DNA from: CAUZIZ01 sp965219005
GTDB taxonomy: Bacteria > Acidobacteriota > UBA6911 > RPQK01 > JAJDTT01
Assembly (NCBI GenBank): GCA_965219005.1
Contig: CBDCMS010000002.1
Coordinates: forward strand, 496,001 to 560,000
Direction: 5' to 3'
Length of the DNA stretch: 64,000 bases
The position numbers were made by a program, and so were the translations under genes. This document shows positions 24,798 through 34,254 of the stretch, in pieces; within the stretch, counting starts at the first letter, position 1; every line of letters begins with the position of its first letter. The notes beneath the pieces are model-generated. The model was not told the origin of the DNA, did not search any database, and saw nothing but the letters and a program-made list of their open reading frames with translations.

Positions 24798-27700
24798 TCA
24801 TCCCGTATCTGGGAAGGTTGACTGCTGCTGGGACAAGCTGGCCAGAAAGGCAAGTAGATCCACTAGTTCCTGCTCTGTCATGGCTTTGGCAAGATCCTCC
24901 GGCATCAGGGACAGGTAGCTGCGGCGGCGGGAAAGAATATCGGAGTTCCGGAAACGAAACCTCTCGCTGTCTCCGGTGACGAGTTCGACCTCTCGCGGTG
25001 TGTCCTCTGTAAGGATCCCGATGACCTCGCCCGCGCTCTTGGTCTCAAGAATCCAGACATAGTACTCGGGGGCGATGCCGGCACTCGGATTCAAAATTGA
25101 ATCCAGAAGAGCATCCTTCCCCAGCTTGTCAGCAATGACAGCGAGATCCGGTCCAGTCAACCCTTTGTCCTTTCCCAGGCTGTGGCAGGAGCCGCAGTTT
25201 GCCCCCGATAGGTCTTCGAAAACGACTCGGCCTCGATCTGGGTCGCCACTTTTCGCCAGCAGCTCTTCCGCTGGCGGAAGAGGCGTGCGATTCTTACTTT
25301 GGGGTGGAGGCAATAGCTCCAGCGCTCGGGCCCTGATTTCGGAAGACCGCCTCGCAAGGGTTAGTTTGCTGGTGATGGTCCGGAGCTCAGCGGGAAGCTC
25401 CCCGCTACCCTCAAGGTCCAGAAGAAGGTTGCAGCCCTCATCGGTCCTTCCAAGTACCCTCAGCGCATCTACCCTTACTTCATTGGGTTCCCGGCTGAGA
25501 ACGATAGCTCTAAAACGATCGTAAAAGTCTTTTCCTCCAATCTCTCCGAGAGCGCTAATGGCAGCCAGGCGAAGCGGCAACGGTCCCTGAAGGGAGAGTT
25601 TTTCGAGTTCTGGGATGTGTGATTCGTCTCGAGTTCTACCCAGTGCTCGAAGAGCCTTCCGACGGAGCTCTTCGGTCTCGTCCTCTGATCTTGCCAAGGC
25701 AAGGATGCGAGAGCCGAAACGAGGATGCCCCCAATCCCCAGCAACCTCCAAGGCCAGTGCACGCAAGTTCGGAGATTCGAAGGCGACTTCCACTGCCGAG
25801 AGAGCTTCGGTGTCTTCACGCAGATCAATCCACTGGCTAAAGAGCTGACGCGACAAGCCCGAGAAAGCCTCCCGCACCAGACGCGAAGGCGCTGAGCGTG
25901 AGACCACCAGCTTGGCAACGGCCCTTCCTGCCTCAATTGAGGGCATAACGGAAAGACATCTGAGAACCTCGGAGCGCTGCTGCAAAGTCAAGCCCGGATC
26001 TTCCAGGCTTGCAAGCAGGTAGGGCAACGACTCCGGAGGCCGGAACTCCCAGATGAATTGTCCCAGCAGTGAGTTCCACTTTTCGGGATAGATTTCTCGC
26101 AAGCGAGCGTAGAGCTGATTCTCTTTGCCTCGAGCACCGAGTCCCAGCGCCTCCAGGTACCAGCGATCGTGCCCATCGTATCGCCTGCATAGCTCGACCA
26201 GCGCGGGCAAGGATTCCTCTGGAGGAGAATTCTGAAGCGCCACGGCAACTGCCCGCCGAACTTGCGGGGAAGGGTCGCGCAGCAAAGGCTCAATGACGCC
26301 GATGATCTCAAGTCCTTGTGCCCGAAGGACCCGTAGCGCAAGCATCCTGAAGCCGACCTCCTCGTCGAGAAGTGCCTCATGCACCAGTCGCTCACCAGCC
26401 CCTTGGATACCCCCTATCAGCCACAAAGCTCTTGCCTTTAGTACGGGATCTTCTTGCCTCCACATCTCAGTCAGTGTGGAAAGGGCTTGTGCGCCTTGGC
26501 GTTGGAGAGCTGAATAGGCTAGATAGCGTGTCGCCTGGTTCGGTGAACGTAGAGCCCTTGTCAGGCCGGGAGAAGTCTGCAGATCGAGATTGACTTTGCT
26601 GGGTTCGTATCCCTTCGGTGCCAACCGATAAATGCGTCCTTTCTTCGTGTCGACCATCCGGTGCCCCCCAACCGCGGCATCGTACCAATCGCTGAAGTAG
26701 ACAGCACCGTCAGGTGAAACAGCTAAATCAGTCGGACGAAACCAGGTATCCGCCGAACTCACCGTTCTTTCTGTCTTACTGGAAAACCCAGCGTTGTCGG
26801 GAGTCAAGAAGTAGCTGTTAATGAAGCGGCTACCTGCCTCAGCATGGATCAGGTGGCCGCGGTACCGTTCGGGAAGCAGATTGCCCTCATAGAACAACAA
26901 GCCACTAGGAGCTCCTGCGCCGAGTCTGGCAACGTTGGGTATGACTCCTGGATCCTCCGAATGAAAATGGGTTCCCTTGTCGCTGCGCCAGGAGCGTCCA
27001 CCGGGTCCCCAGTAGCCAAAATCACCTCCTTCCAGGACAAGATTCAGGCGTACCCAGGCATTGCCGTCATCGTCATTGTCGGTCTGCCAGATGTTGCCGA
27101 AAGAATCCAGCGCCAACTCGTAGGGATTTCGAAAGTTGTGGGCAAAAACACCAAATCCCGATCCGTCGGGATTGACTCTGAGAACCGTGCCAGCATAGTA
27201 GGGGCCTTGCTTGGAGCTGACCCACCGCTTGCCGGATTTGTCCTTCACATCGAAGCCAAGATCTCCACTGTTGAAGTAGTAACGGCCATCGTGACCAAAG
27301 ACGACCCCGTGAAGGCCGTGATCATGGTCAACACCAAGCCATCCTGTCAGCAAGATCTCCTTGTTCAAGATGTTGTCCTGCTCGTCCTTGGTGTAAACGA
27401 TCAAATCGGGAGACTGCGAAATGATCACCTTGTTCCCCAGGACGGCAATTCCCAGGGGCGAACGGAGCCCACTATGCTGGTCAAATACCTTGGTTCGATC
27501 AGCAGCACCATCGCCATCGGTATCTTCCAGAATCGTGATACGGTCGCCCGCCGGTCGGAAATCTGGTCGTTCAACTCCTCCCCAACCAACGCGATAGTTC
27601 ACCGCTTCCAGAACCCAGATTCGACCCCTTTCATCGATATCGATGTTGGTGGGATTGATTACATCTGGCTCAGATGCCCACAGAGTGACTTCCAGACCTT

Positions 27701-27830
27701 CAGCAGCCGTGAGACCCTGCGCGGGGTTCGTCGAGGTCTCTACCGCGCAGCCTCCTGTTGAGAGCAGCGTAAAGAAACATGCTGCTATAAGGCGACCTGA
27801 TTCCGGACGGAGGCTCGAAAGACTTCTCAT
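24798..27830 (-). CDS. Exported PVC-type haem-binding CxxCH dehydrogenase-like protein
   Basis: About 1010 residues from ATG 27830, preceded by AAAAGAGGCCCC; an ATG further upstream would lengthen it without conserved sequence. A lipobox-like signal (LIAACFFTLLSTGGC) ends at a Cys. Residues about 40-430 form the N-terminal beta-propeller of the PVC 'membrane-bound dehydrogenase' family: LTAAEGLEVTLWASEPDVIN, PTNIDIDERGRIWVLEAVNY, HDHGLHGVVFGHDGRYYFNSGD, GVFAHNFRNPYELALDSFGN and PTDLAVSPDGAVYFSDWYD. A long HEAT-repeat part follows (QVRRAVAVAL, LRALGRTRDESHIPELEKLS). Near the C-terminus ANCGSCHSLGKDKGLTGPDL binds a c-type haem. A periplasmic oxidoreductase acting on sugars or alcohols is likely; the substrate is unknown. 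Confidence 0.92.
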   Translation of the reverse strand: MRSLSSLRPESGRLIAACFFTLLSTGGCAVETSTNPAQGLTAAEGLEVTLWASEPDVINPTNIDIDERGRIWVLEAVNYRVGWGGVERPDFRPAGDRITILEDTDGDGAADRTKVFDQHSGLRSPLGIAVLGNKVIISQSPDLIVYTKDEQDNILNKEILLTGWLGVDHDHGLHGVVFGHDGRYYFNSGDLGFDVKDKSGKRWVSSKQGPYYAGTVLRVNPDGSGFGVFAHNFRNPYELALDSFGNIWQTDNDDDGNAWVRLNLVLEGGDFGYWGPGGRSWRSDKGTHFHSEDPGVIPNVARLGAGAPSGLLFYEGNLLPERYRGHLIHAEAGSRFINSYFLTPDNAGFSSKTERTVSSADTWFRPTDLAVSPDGAVYFSDWYDAAVGGHRMVDTKKGRIYRLAPKGYEPSKVNLDLQTSPGLTRALRSPNQATRYLAYSALQRQGAQALSTLTEMWRQEDPVLKARALWLIGGIQGAGERLVHEALLDEEVGFRMLALRVLRAQGLEIIGVIEPLLRDPSPQVRRAVAVALQNSPPEESLPALVELCRRYDGHDRWYLEALGLGARGKENQLYARLREIYPEKWNSLLGQFIWEFRPPESLPYLLASLEDPGLTLQQRSEVLRCLSVMPSIEAGRAVAKLVVSRSAPSRLVREAFSGLSRQLFSQWIDLREDTEALSAVEVAFESPNLRALALEVAGDWGHPRFGSRILALARSEDETEELRRKALRALGRTRDESHIPELEKLSLQGPLPLRLAAISALGEIGGKDFYDRFRAIVLSREPNEVRVDALRVLGRTDEGCNLLLDLEGSGELPAELRTITSKLTLARRSSEIRARALELLPPPQSKNRTPLPPAEELLAKSGDPDRGRVVFEDLSGANCGSCHSLGKDKGLTGPDLAVIADKLGKDALLDSILNPSAGIAPEYYVWILETKSAGEVIGILTEDTPREVELVTGDSERFRFRNSDILSRRRSYLSLMPEDLAKAMTEQELVDLLAFLASLSQQQSTFPDTG

Positions 27831-27887
27831 GGGGCCTCTTTTGAACATGAACACTCGAGCAATAGTAACAGGGCAAGCAATAGTACC

Positions 27888-27904
27888 AGTGTGTCCCTTT
27901 CTGT
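27888..27904 (+). repeat. Degenerate REP-like unit
   Basis: AGTGTGTCCCTTTCTG matches the second half of the AACAGTCTGTCCCTTTCTC family with changes in the first half. It lies between the divergent starts of the haem protein and the Tat TIM-barrel gene. Confidence 0.5.
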
Positions 27905-28041
27905 GGAGCGTCCTCTGCAAGTTTGGCCGCTCCCCGTCCGAACACTCCTTGCACCTACGGGATCATGCACTAAGATAGCTCTTTGCATCCCGTGCCATCG
28001 CTTACATCTTGGACGGAAAAACAGTCTTGGAGGACAGGGCC

Positions 28042-29754
28042 GTGAACATCACCCGCCGATCAGCGATTGCTACCTTGATCGAGTCTTTTGGCTTGCTTGC
28101 AGCCTCTCCTTGCGTAGTTGCGAAGGGACATCACTCAGAGGCCAAACAGGCTCGGCTCAAAGCAGCGCGCAGGCGACGACGCGTCATCTTCGTCGACGAC
28201 AACTACGGGCTGTCGCACCAGGGATCCGACACGCCTGAAGGCTTTCTGGAGCCCCGGCTGAAGCCAGTCGTTGGCACTCACGTCGACACAATCACCTATG
28301 CCGTGTACGCCCACAGCCCGGCCTACATTAGCAAGATCCATCCCAGAAACTACGCGGCCGCTGGCGGGACATCTGTTACCGACCAAGCGTGGGCCCGCCA
28401 TCACAAGGCATTGGTCAAGGCAGGCCACGATCCCCTCCGACTCGTCATTGACTTCGCACATGGCAATGGAATGGAGGCGTTTGCCCATATGAGCATGAAC
28501 GACTGCCACGACAGCTTCATGCCGAGTCTGATGCACCCGTTCAAGGCTGCGCATCCGGAGCTGTTGGTAAACCCGCAGGGAGTGTTGCCCAACCTGCAAC
28601 TGTACGTCACCGCCTACGATTTCTCTCATGAAGAGGTTCGCGACCGGCAATTTGCCATCATCGAGGAAGTCTGCGACCGATACGACGTCGACGGATTCGA
28701 GATGGATTTCATCCGCCACCCAATGTTCTTTAGCCGGTGCATTCGGGGCGAGCCGGCTACTGAGGAGGAAACCAGCATCATGACGTCCTTCATGGCGCGA
28801 ATTCGGAAACGCGCGGACGAGATTGGTGTTCGTCGCGGAAAACCGATTCTCCTCTCCGCCCGCGTACCGGACAACTTCGATCTTGCGATCCACCTTGGCA
28901 TGGATGTGAAGTCCTGGATATCAGGAGATTTGATCGACATCGTCATTGCGGGTGGAGGATATGCTTCCAGCACCTTGGCCGTCGCAGATTTTGTTGAGCT
29001 GGCTCACCGGCACGACGTGTTGGTCTATCCCTGCATCAACCAGAAACCCTGGAGCTGTGACGAGGCATGGCGAAGGGAAGGAAACCGCGCACTGGCAGCG
29101 ACCTGGCACCGGGCGGGTGCCGATGGCATTCATTTCTGGAACCTGGCGACGCCCTTTGACCCCTATAGCATCAAGTCCCAGCAGGAACTTCTCCGAACTC
29201 GCGAGAAAGTCTACGCCTGTCTGACCGAGGTTGGTGAAGCCGAGATGCTACGGGGAAAAGACAAGCTGTACTGTATTGACAGCACTGTCTTCCATCACTA
29301 CCAGCACATATCGAGCGAGCCCCCTCTTCCCGTCCACCTGATGCCAGGGGCAGCGCAGAAGATCCCGCTGATACTGGGGGATGACGTCGAGGCCGCGGCC
29401 AAGGCAGATACGTTGGCTGGATTGCGGTTGGAACTAGTATTACATGGCCCCTTGCGACTTGGCATGTTGGTGCTTCGCATCAACAATCAACTCGTTACGG
29501 GAGGGGAACTGCTGCCGACTGGGTACGCTCACACGCATGAGCACCACCATGCAGCGGACGGGAGGTCAGAGCCTCACAGTCACGTCCATTATCAGGCAAA
29601 CCAGTTGAGTTACTCGCTGAATGCGCCTCCGTTGAGGCTCGGACGAAACGAGATAGAAGTGCTGTTACAAACGGACCGGCAGCGTGTTTCCGGACCGCTA
29701 AAATTGGTAAACGCCCAACTCTGGGTCAAGTACAAGGACGGGAGCGCCACCTAG
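28042..29754 (+). CDS. Tat-exported TIM-barrel (glycosyl-hydrolase-like) protein, paralogue A
   Basis: 570 residues from GTG 28042, seven bases after GGAGGA. An upstream TTG would only add non-conserved residues. The twin-arginine signal is ITRRSAIATLIESFGLLAAS. The main domain (about 50-390) reads as a (beta/alpha)8 barrel of the GHL10/DUF-type group: RVIFVDDNYGLS, VDTITYAVYAHSPA, GNGMEAFAHMSMNDCHDSF, DVDGFEMDFIRHPMFFSRC (probable catalytic acidic region), PILLSARVPDNF and VLVYPCINQKPW. A C-terminal beta-domain (about 410-570) contains a His-rich loop, HTHEHHHAADGRSEPHSHVH. It is paralogous to the protein at 42222-43991. Enzyme specificity is unknown. Confidence 0.75.
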   Translation: MNITRRSAIATLIESFGLLAASPCVVAKGHHSEAKQARLKAARRRRRVIFVDDNYGLSHQGSDTPEGFLEPRLKPVVGTHVDTITYAVYAHSPAYISKIHPRNYAAAGGTSVTDQAWARHHKALVKAGHDPLRLVIDFAHGNGMEAFAHMSMNDCHDSFMPSLMHPFKAAHPELLVNPQGVLPNLQLYVTAYDFSHEEVRDRQFAIIEEVCDRYDVDGFEMDFIRHPMFFSRCIRGEPATEEETSIMTSFMARIRKRADEIGVRRGKPILLSARVPDNFDLAIHLGMDVKSWISGDLIDIVIAGGGYASSTLAVADFVELAHRHDVLVYPCINQKPWSCDEAWRREGNRALAATWHRAGADGIHFWNLATPFDPYSIKSQQELLRTREKVYACLTEVGEAEMLRGKDKLYCIDSTVFHHYQHISSEPPLPVHLMPGAAQKIPLILGDDVEAAAKADTLAGLRLELVLHGPLRLGMLVLRINNQLVTGGELLPTGYAHTHEHHHAADGRSEPHSHVHYQANQLSYSLNAPPLRLGRNEIEVLLQTDRQRVSGPLKLVNAQLWVKYKDGSAT

Positions 29755-29866
29755 TACTATGTCCCGGAAATTGACCACATGGTTCTGCTGCCCTGAGCAG
29801 ACTCGCGCACTGAACTTCCAGGACACAACACCAGGTTGCTTGTCAGTAGTGATCTTCTGGGGGGGG

Positions 29867-31219
29867 TCAGGCCTCGCTCTCAACAGGAGCTATCGGCCCA
29901 TCAAAAGTTGCCTCCTGCATTGCCCCGCCGCCCATACCAGGTGATCCAGGGACGACAATGGTAGCCCCCTCGCCGCTGGAGTAGGCTTCTTCGCCGTGCT
30001 CCAGGATGTCGAGACCCTTTCGCTCCTCGGTCTCGGGAGCTCGTACGGCGGTAAAAAGCGAAATCAAGCTGATCAGTCCCCAAGAGACAACGGCGCAATA
30101 GACCATGGCTGCCAAGACACCGACCGCCTGCACCAGAACCTGTCCCGGGTTCCCAAACAGCAGCCCATCTTGTCCTCCCCAGACCGCCTGAGCGAAAACA
30201 CCTGTCAGCAACGCACCGGTCAGCCCGCCCATTCCATGGGCTGCCCCGACATCCAAGGAGTCGTCAAGTGAAGACCTGGAGCGTAGAAGAATAGCGTAGT
30301 AGCAAGGAAGGGCGGCGATAGCCCCGATCGCAATAGCGCTCAGAGGCCCTACGAAGCCGGCCGCGGGAGTGATCGCTACCAGACCAACGACTATTCCGGT
30401 AGCCCCCCCAACAGCGGTGACGATACGGTCTCTCATGGCATCTAGAACCATCCACACGACCAGAGCTGATGCCGGCGCCAGAAGCGTGTTGACGAAGGCC
30501 AGCACTGCCGACTCGTTGGCCGCCAAGGCACTGCCGCCATTGAAACCGAACCAGCCGAACCAGAGGAGGCCGGCACCCAAAAGAACGAACGGTACATTGT
30601 GAGGAAGAATCGCCTGCCGCCCATGGTCGCTTCGGGGGCCCAGCATCCAAGCCGCCACGACAGCAGCAGTGCCGGCTGTGACATGAACAACGGTGCCACC
30701 GGCAAAGTCCAGAGCACCAAGGTCCGAAAGCCAACCACCACCCCAGACCCAATGGCACACGGGAGAGTAGACCAAGAGCACCCATCCGGCGATGAAGGCC
30801 AGGTAGGGGCCGAAGCGGATACGCTCAACAACGGCTCCCGAGATCAGGGCGGCGGTGATGATGGCAAAGGTCCCCTGATAGGCAGCAAAGAGAAGGTGTG
30901 GGATCGTCCCATTGGCTTCCAGGCCCACGCCCTGCAGGAACAGATAGCCGAGACCACCGATCCAGGGTTGTATCGCCTCACCGCTGGGAGCAAAGGCCAG
31001 ACTATAACCAGCCAGGACCCAGACCAGGCCGGCAACACCCAAGGAGGCAAAGCTCATCATCATCGTATTGAGCGCGTTCTTTGCGCGAACCAGACCGCCA
31101 TAAAAGAACGCCAGCCCTGGAGTCATGAGCAATACCAGCGCGCAGGCCACCAGCATCCAGGCAGTATCGGCAGGCTCGATTCCACTAGCTACAACGCTCG
31201 TCAATTCAGACCCTTCCAT
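29867..31219 (-). CDS. amt: Ammonium transporter Amt
   Basis: 450 residues from ATG 31219 (MEGSELTSVV) behind TAGGAGGAAACCGAG; a longer frame to 31288 lacks such a site. Eleven membrane helices with the family signatures: DTAWMLVACALVLLMTPGLA, FFYGGLVRAKNALNTMMMSF, DFAGGTVVHVTAGTAAVVAA (conserved Asp and pore His), WFGWFGFNGGSALAANESA and VGAAHGMGGLTGALLTGVFA (second pore His). A cytoplasmic tail of about 45 residues (APETEERKGLDILEHGEEAY) is typical for PII binding. No glnK gene stands next to it. It conducts NH3/NH4+ across the inner membrane. Confidence 0.95.
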   Translation of the reverse strand: MEGSELTSVVASGIEPADTAWMLVACALVLLMTPGLAFFYGGLVRAKNALNTMMMSFASLGVAGLVWVLAGYSLAFAPSGEAIQPWIGGLGYLFLQGVGLEANGTIPHLLFAAYQGTFAIITAALISGAVVERIRFGPYLAFIAGWVLLVYSPVCHWVWGGGWLSDLGALDFAGGTVVHVTAGTAAVVAAWMLGPRSDHGRQAILPHNVPFVLLGAGLLWFGWFGFNGGSALAANESAVLAFVNTLLAPASALVVWMVLDAMRDRIVTAVGGATGIVVGLVAITPAAGFVGPLSAIAIGAIAALPCYYAILLRSRSSLDDSLDVGAAHGMGGLTGALLTGVFAQAVWGGQDGLLFGNPGQVLVQAVGVLAAMVYCAVVSWGLISLISLFTAVRAPETEERKGLDILEHGEEAYSSGEGATIVVPGSPGMGGGAMQEATFDGPIAPVESEA

Positions 31220-31632
31220 CTCTCGGTTTCCTCCTAGATTCTCGATGAACAACCATTCTAGCCCCAGCAAGAAAAACCAGATAAACACTCGGAACTCTTA
31301 GGGAACTCTTTGCGAAGAGTGATGCCCCTGAAGGCCCTAATTATGTCTCCCTGGTGTGACAACACTGCAGACCTCAAGATCAAGGCTGGTTAACGAAAAA
31401 GCGGACTCCTAGAGTAAGGGACAGCCTGTTCCTTTCAGTTGCTCTGCAGCCCGCAGATGGACCGTGTAGATTAGACTAAAACTAAGCCCATGGGTTCGAT
31501 TTCGATTTCGATACCGATACCGATACCGATACCGATACCGATAGCGATAGCGATAGCGATTTAGATTGAGATGGCTTGTCTTAGTCTAAATCTAGGCTCT
31601 TCTGCCCGAGAGTTGACCGGAAGTCGTGGTCT
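31220..31632. other. Non-coding gap with degenerate REP unit and hexanucleotide tract
   Basis: No gene. It contains a degenerate REP-like unit (AAGGGACAGCCTGTT, 31416-31430) and the tandem hexamer tract at 31495-31566. The amt promoter should be near its left end. Confidence 0.5.
31495..31566. repeat. Tandem hexanucleotide tract NNCGAT (about 12 units)
   Basis: Successive hexamers read TTCGAT x3, ACCGAT x5, AGCGAT x3 and TTAGAT. The tract is flanked by imperfect inverted repeats TAGATTAGACTA (31468-31479 region) and TAGTCTAAATCTA (31582-31594 region). Confidence 0.9.
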
Positions 31633-32715
31633 CTACTCCCCTATTCCCGCGGCTGCAACGGGAGCCCCTTCGGCCCCCGGCCGAGCCAGCAGACCCCGAT
31701 CACGGAGCTCCCGAAAAACTGCCTCGGCCAGCAGTTGGTAGCCATCAGAATTCGGGTGCCTGGGATCGTTGTAGAGGTTCGTCTGCCCCGCGAAACTTTC
31801 GGTCAAATCGGCACAGTAGGGAAGCTCCCCACATCGCTTTTGCGCAGCCTCGTAGTAGCTCGTCAAGGCTTCGTGGTAGGGGAGGCCACTGGCAACCGGA
31901 GGGTCCTTGCTCTCCTCCCACATTTCCTCCTCTTCAGGAGATCGGTTGTAGCTCCCGAACCCCATGATTGGCTGGAGAACGCAGAGGTAACGAGCCCCGA
32001 ATTCCAGGGAAATCGCATTCATGATACGCACGTTCTTCTCCCAAACCTCCTCGGCAGTCAACTCGGCCGGCCGACCCCAGTGTGGCTCTCGCAGGATGCC
32101 CCGACCGAATCCCAACAACCGGGCCAAATTGGGCAGAAAAACACTCTCGAAGGAGCCCTCGACCACGTATCGGGCGATCTTTTCCTGCGGGCTGTTGACC
32201 ATGGGCGTGGCTGCTGAGATAGACTTGACAAGACCCAGGTCATTGACCCCATCGACGGAAACAACCACGTCGGGGGAAAGAGACAGAGCATCCCTGATCA
32301 GCTTGACGACCTCCTGGTTGGTCGAGTAGCTGCCAACGCCTCCGTTAAACACTTTCGCCAGAATCCCTCCACGCTCCAGGAGCTCCGAGAGGGCGCCAGG
32401 CCAATGCCCCTCATGATTGGGATCCGTGGTGGAGCCGCCCAAGGCCACGATGCGGAGCGCATCCCCTTCCTGCTTCGGTCCAAACACCTCAAAGGCAGGC
32501 TCCAGGGCATAACCCAGGTGAGGATCCACAGCGAGCTGCCCCAGGGATGTACCCACAAACCCCCTGGCCAATTCCTGATGGAAATCGCCTCCCCGCGAGA
32601 CCAGGAAGCCCTCCGCAGGCTCTGATCCCACCCAAAGCACCAACCAAGACACGCCCTCAACCAGAATAAGCAGGGTAAGGGCGACCAGGGCTCCAGCTCC
32701 AAGTTTTCGGATCAT
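31633..32715 (-). CDS. SGNH/GDSL-type hydrolase with N-terminal membrane anchor
   Basis: 360 residues from ATG 32715, eight bases after GGAGG. One hydrophobic segment near the start (ALVALTLLILVEGVSWLVLWV) serves as signal or anchor. The SGNH order is seen: IVALGGSTTDPNHEGHWPGA (block I, nucleophile Ser in G-x-S-x-T), GGVGSYSTNQEVVKLI (block II Gly), SVDGVNDLGLV (block III, G-x-N-D) and YNDPRHPNSDGYQLLAEAVF (block V, D-x-x-H). These place it among periplasmic esterases or deacetylases acting on glycans or lipids. It is followed on the same strand by the exported sialidase-like gene in the transcription-upstream direction. Confidence 0.88.
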   Translation of the reverse strand: MIRKLGAGALVALTLLILVEGVSWLVLWVGSEPAEGFLVSRGGDFHQELARGFVGTSLGQLAVDPHLGYALEPAFEVFGPKQEGDALRIVALGGSTTDPNHEGHWPGALSELLERGGILAKVFNGGVGSYSTNQEVVKLIRDALSLSPDVVVSVDGVNDLGLVKSISAATPMVNSPQEKIARYVVEGSFESVFLPNLARLLGFGRGILREPHWGRPAELTAEEVWEKNVRIMNAISLEFGARYLCVLQPIMGFGSYNRSPEEEEMWEESKDPPVASGLPYHEALTSYYEAAQKRCGELPYCADLTESFAGQTNLYNDPRHPNSDGYQLLAEAVFRELRDRGLLARPGAEGAPVAAAGIGE

Positions 32716-32799
32716 GCTGCGAACCTCCAAGATGGTTGAGACCGCCCGAGCAGCCGATAGGTTTCGACCATCGGAGCCCAGATCGCCATCCTCTTCGCC

Positions 32800-34071
32800 T
32801 CAGGGCAGGTTTTCCAGGTGCCAGATCCTGCCCTTCAGAATCTTGTCCCGTTTGTAACTTGCCAACGTCAAGAAGCGATTACGGGAGAGCTCAACGGTGG
32901 CCGGTACTCCTGCACTGTAATGGTCCATTTTTCCTATATCCCGATAGGCTGGGACCACCATAAATTTCCTTGCTTTGTTGGGTGCGGATGTCCCCTCCGT
33001 GGTGCCGTCGAGCCAGCTGCGCGCTCCATCCAGGCTGATCCGTACGACCTGATCGCCGAAGTTCCTCTTCTGGCCCTGGTCCTGGCCCGCGTTGCTGGCC
33101 AGGATCAACCAGTTATCGTCGGTCCAGACCGCCGACCAGCGATAGCTGCCAAAACCGAATAACCCATCGGGCACCTCCCGGAAAGATCGCCCTCCGTCGG
33201 TCGATTCCAGCAACAGACCATTCTTATAGGCCCAGTCGGGCATGTACTTCGGCGGAGTCATGTCCAGGGCGCTCCTTTTTCGGATAACTGCCAGGTCCTC
33301 TCCCGGGAGCGCTTTACGCTGAATCCGAGTCGCCGCCAAGATACGGTCCGGATTGTGGGGATCCACGACATAGGCGGTCTCGGTTGCGTGCTGGTGCACG
33401 ATCGTGGGATCTCCCCAGGTCCTACCACGGTCGGCAGTGCGGACCAGCACGTCGCGGATGCCTGGTCGGGACTGGTCCACCTGGGAAAAGTCATCCCAGT
33501 CGTCATAGCGCATGCTGAGGGAGAAGAAGACTGTTCCGTCGGGCTGTTCCACAAAGTTGGGATGACACCACGCGATCTCGATCGAGGTATATGGATCCTT
33601 GCCCTCGGCGGGAGCGAAGCCATCCGCTTCGACCTCCGAAGTTTTCCAGCTGCGGCCACCGTCTGAGGAAATGGAGACGAAACCCCGCTGATCGCTGGCG
33701 GGGATATACTCTCCGTCCAAGAGCTGTGGAGGGAGCTGGTGGACCAACCAGAAACGGCCATCTCTCGTGATGTGGAAGCCGGCCAGGTGCTGTCCTGCCG
33801 GGACGGCTGGTAGGTTCACGGACACCACATCCCAGGTCTTGCCCTGATCCGCACTCCTCAGGAGACCCGGCTCCATCTGGCCCGTATTGATCCAGATTGT
33901 CCCCTTCGGTCCCCGGACCAGGTTATGGCCACGGAGCTCGGCGCTCGCCGGGGCGATGATGACCTCGTCATCGATAACAAGCCCGACGTCTGCCAGGTTC
34001 CCCTTGGCGGAGATATCCCCTGATATCAGGCTCAAGAGGAGAACCAGAATTGGACCAAGGCGCTTTAACAT
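32800..34071 (-). CDS. Secreted BNR/Asp-box sialidase-like protein
   Basis: 423 residues from ATG 34071; GGAGG precedes by five bases, and an ATG at 34083 overlaps that site. The signal peptide is LGPILVLLLSLISGDISA. Asp-boxes SADQGKTW, SSDGGRSW, TADRGRTW and STDGGRSF are spread through the chain as in a six-bladed sialidase fold. WCHPNFVEQPDGTVFFSLSM and DPHNPDRILAATRIQRKALP are further blade segments. It differs from the 9619-10746 protein in being exported. No clear Arg triad could be assigned, so a sialidase activity is not certain. Confidence 0.82.
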   Translation of the reverse strand: MLKRLGPILVLLLSLISGDISAKGNLADVGLVIDDEVIIAPASAELRGHNLVRGPKGTIWINTGQMEPGLLRSADQGKTWDVVSVNLPAVPAGQHLAGFHITRDGRFWLVHQLPPQLLDGEYIPASDQRGFVSISSDGGRSWKTSEVEADGFAPAEGKDPYTSIEIAWCHPNFVEQPDGTVFFSLSMRYDDWDDFSQVDQSRPGIRDVLVRTADRGRTWGDPTIVHQHATETAYVVDPHNPDRILAATRIQRKALPGEDLAVIRKRSALDMTPPKYMPDWAYKNGLLLESTDGGRSFREVPDGLFGFGSYRWSAVWTDDNWLILASNAGQDQGQKRNFGDQVVRISLDGARSWLDGTTEGTSAPNKARKFMVVPAYRDIGKMDHYSAGVPATVELSRNRFLTLASYKRDKILKGRIWHLENLP

Positions 34072-34159
34072 AACGTCCTCCAATAGTCCGCAACAGGATT
34101 CGCAGTACCGAATTCTACCTTTGTTTGCCGAAGAATGCTGTCCAACGAGAAGGGAACGA

Positions 34160-34179
34160 GAAGGGGACAGACTATTGCT
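34160..34179 (-). repeat. REP-like unit
   Basis: GAAGGGGACAGACTATTGCT, reverse orientation and one base off the core, in the gap between the divergent sialidase-like and nitrilase-like genes. Confidence 0.7.
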
Positions 34180-34254
34180 TTTCCTGCGCCATGTAGACGT
34201 TTTTGGGAGTCAGCTGAAGTTGACAGGAAGTGTTGCGACCCGGAGACTGGGGTC

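Noticed and set aside
26844..27761. 305-codon plus-strand frame opposite the haem-binding dehydrogenase
   Set aside because: It is the antisense shadow of a clearly coding propeller domain, without ribosome site or domain pattern.
30599..31237. 212-codon plus-strand frame opposite amt
   Set aside because: Antisense to the conserved transporter helices.
31495..31566. CRISPR or origin-type iterons
   Set aside because: Pure hexamer tandem without spacers; no replication initiator gene or DnaA-box cluster nearby.
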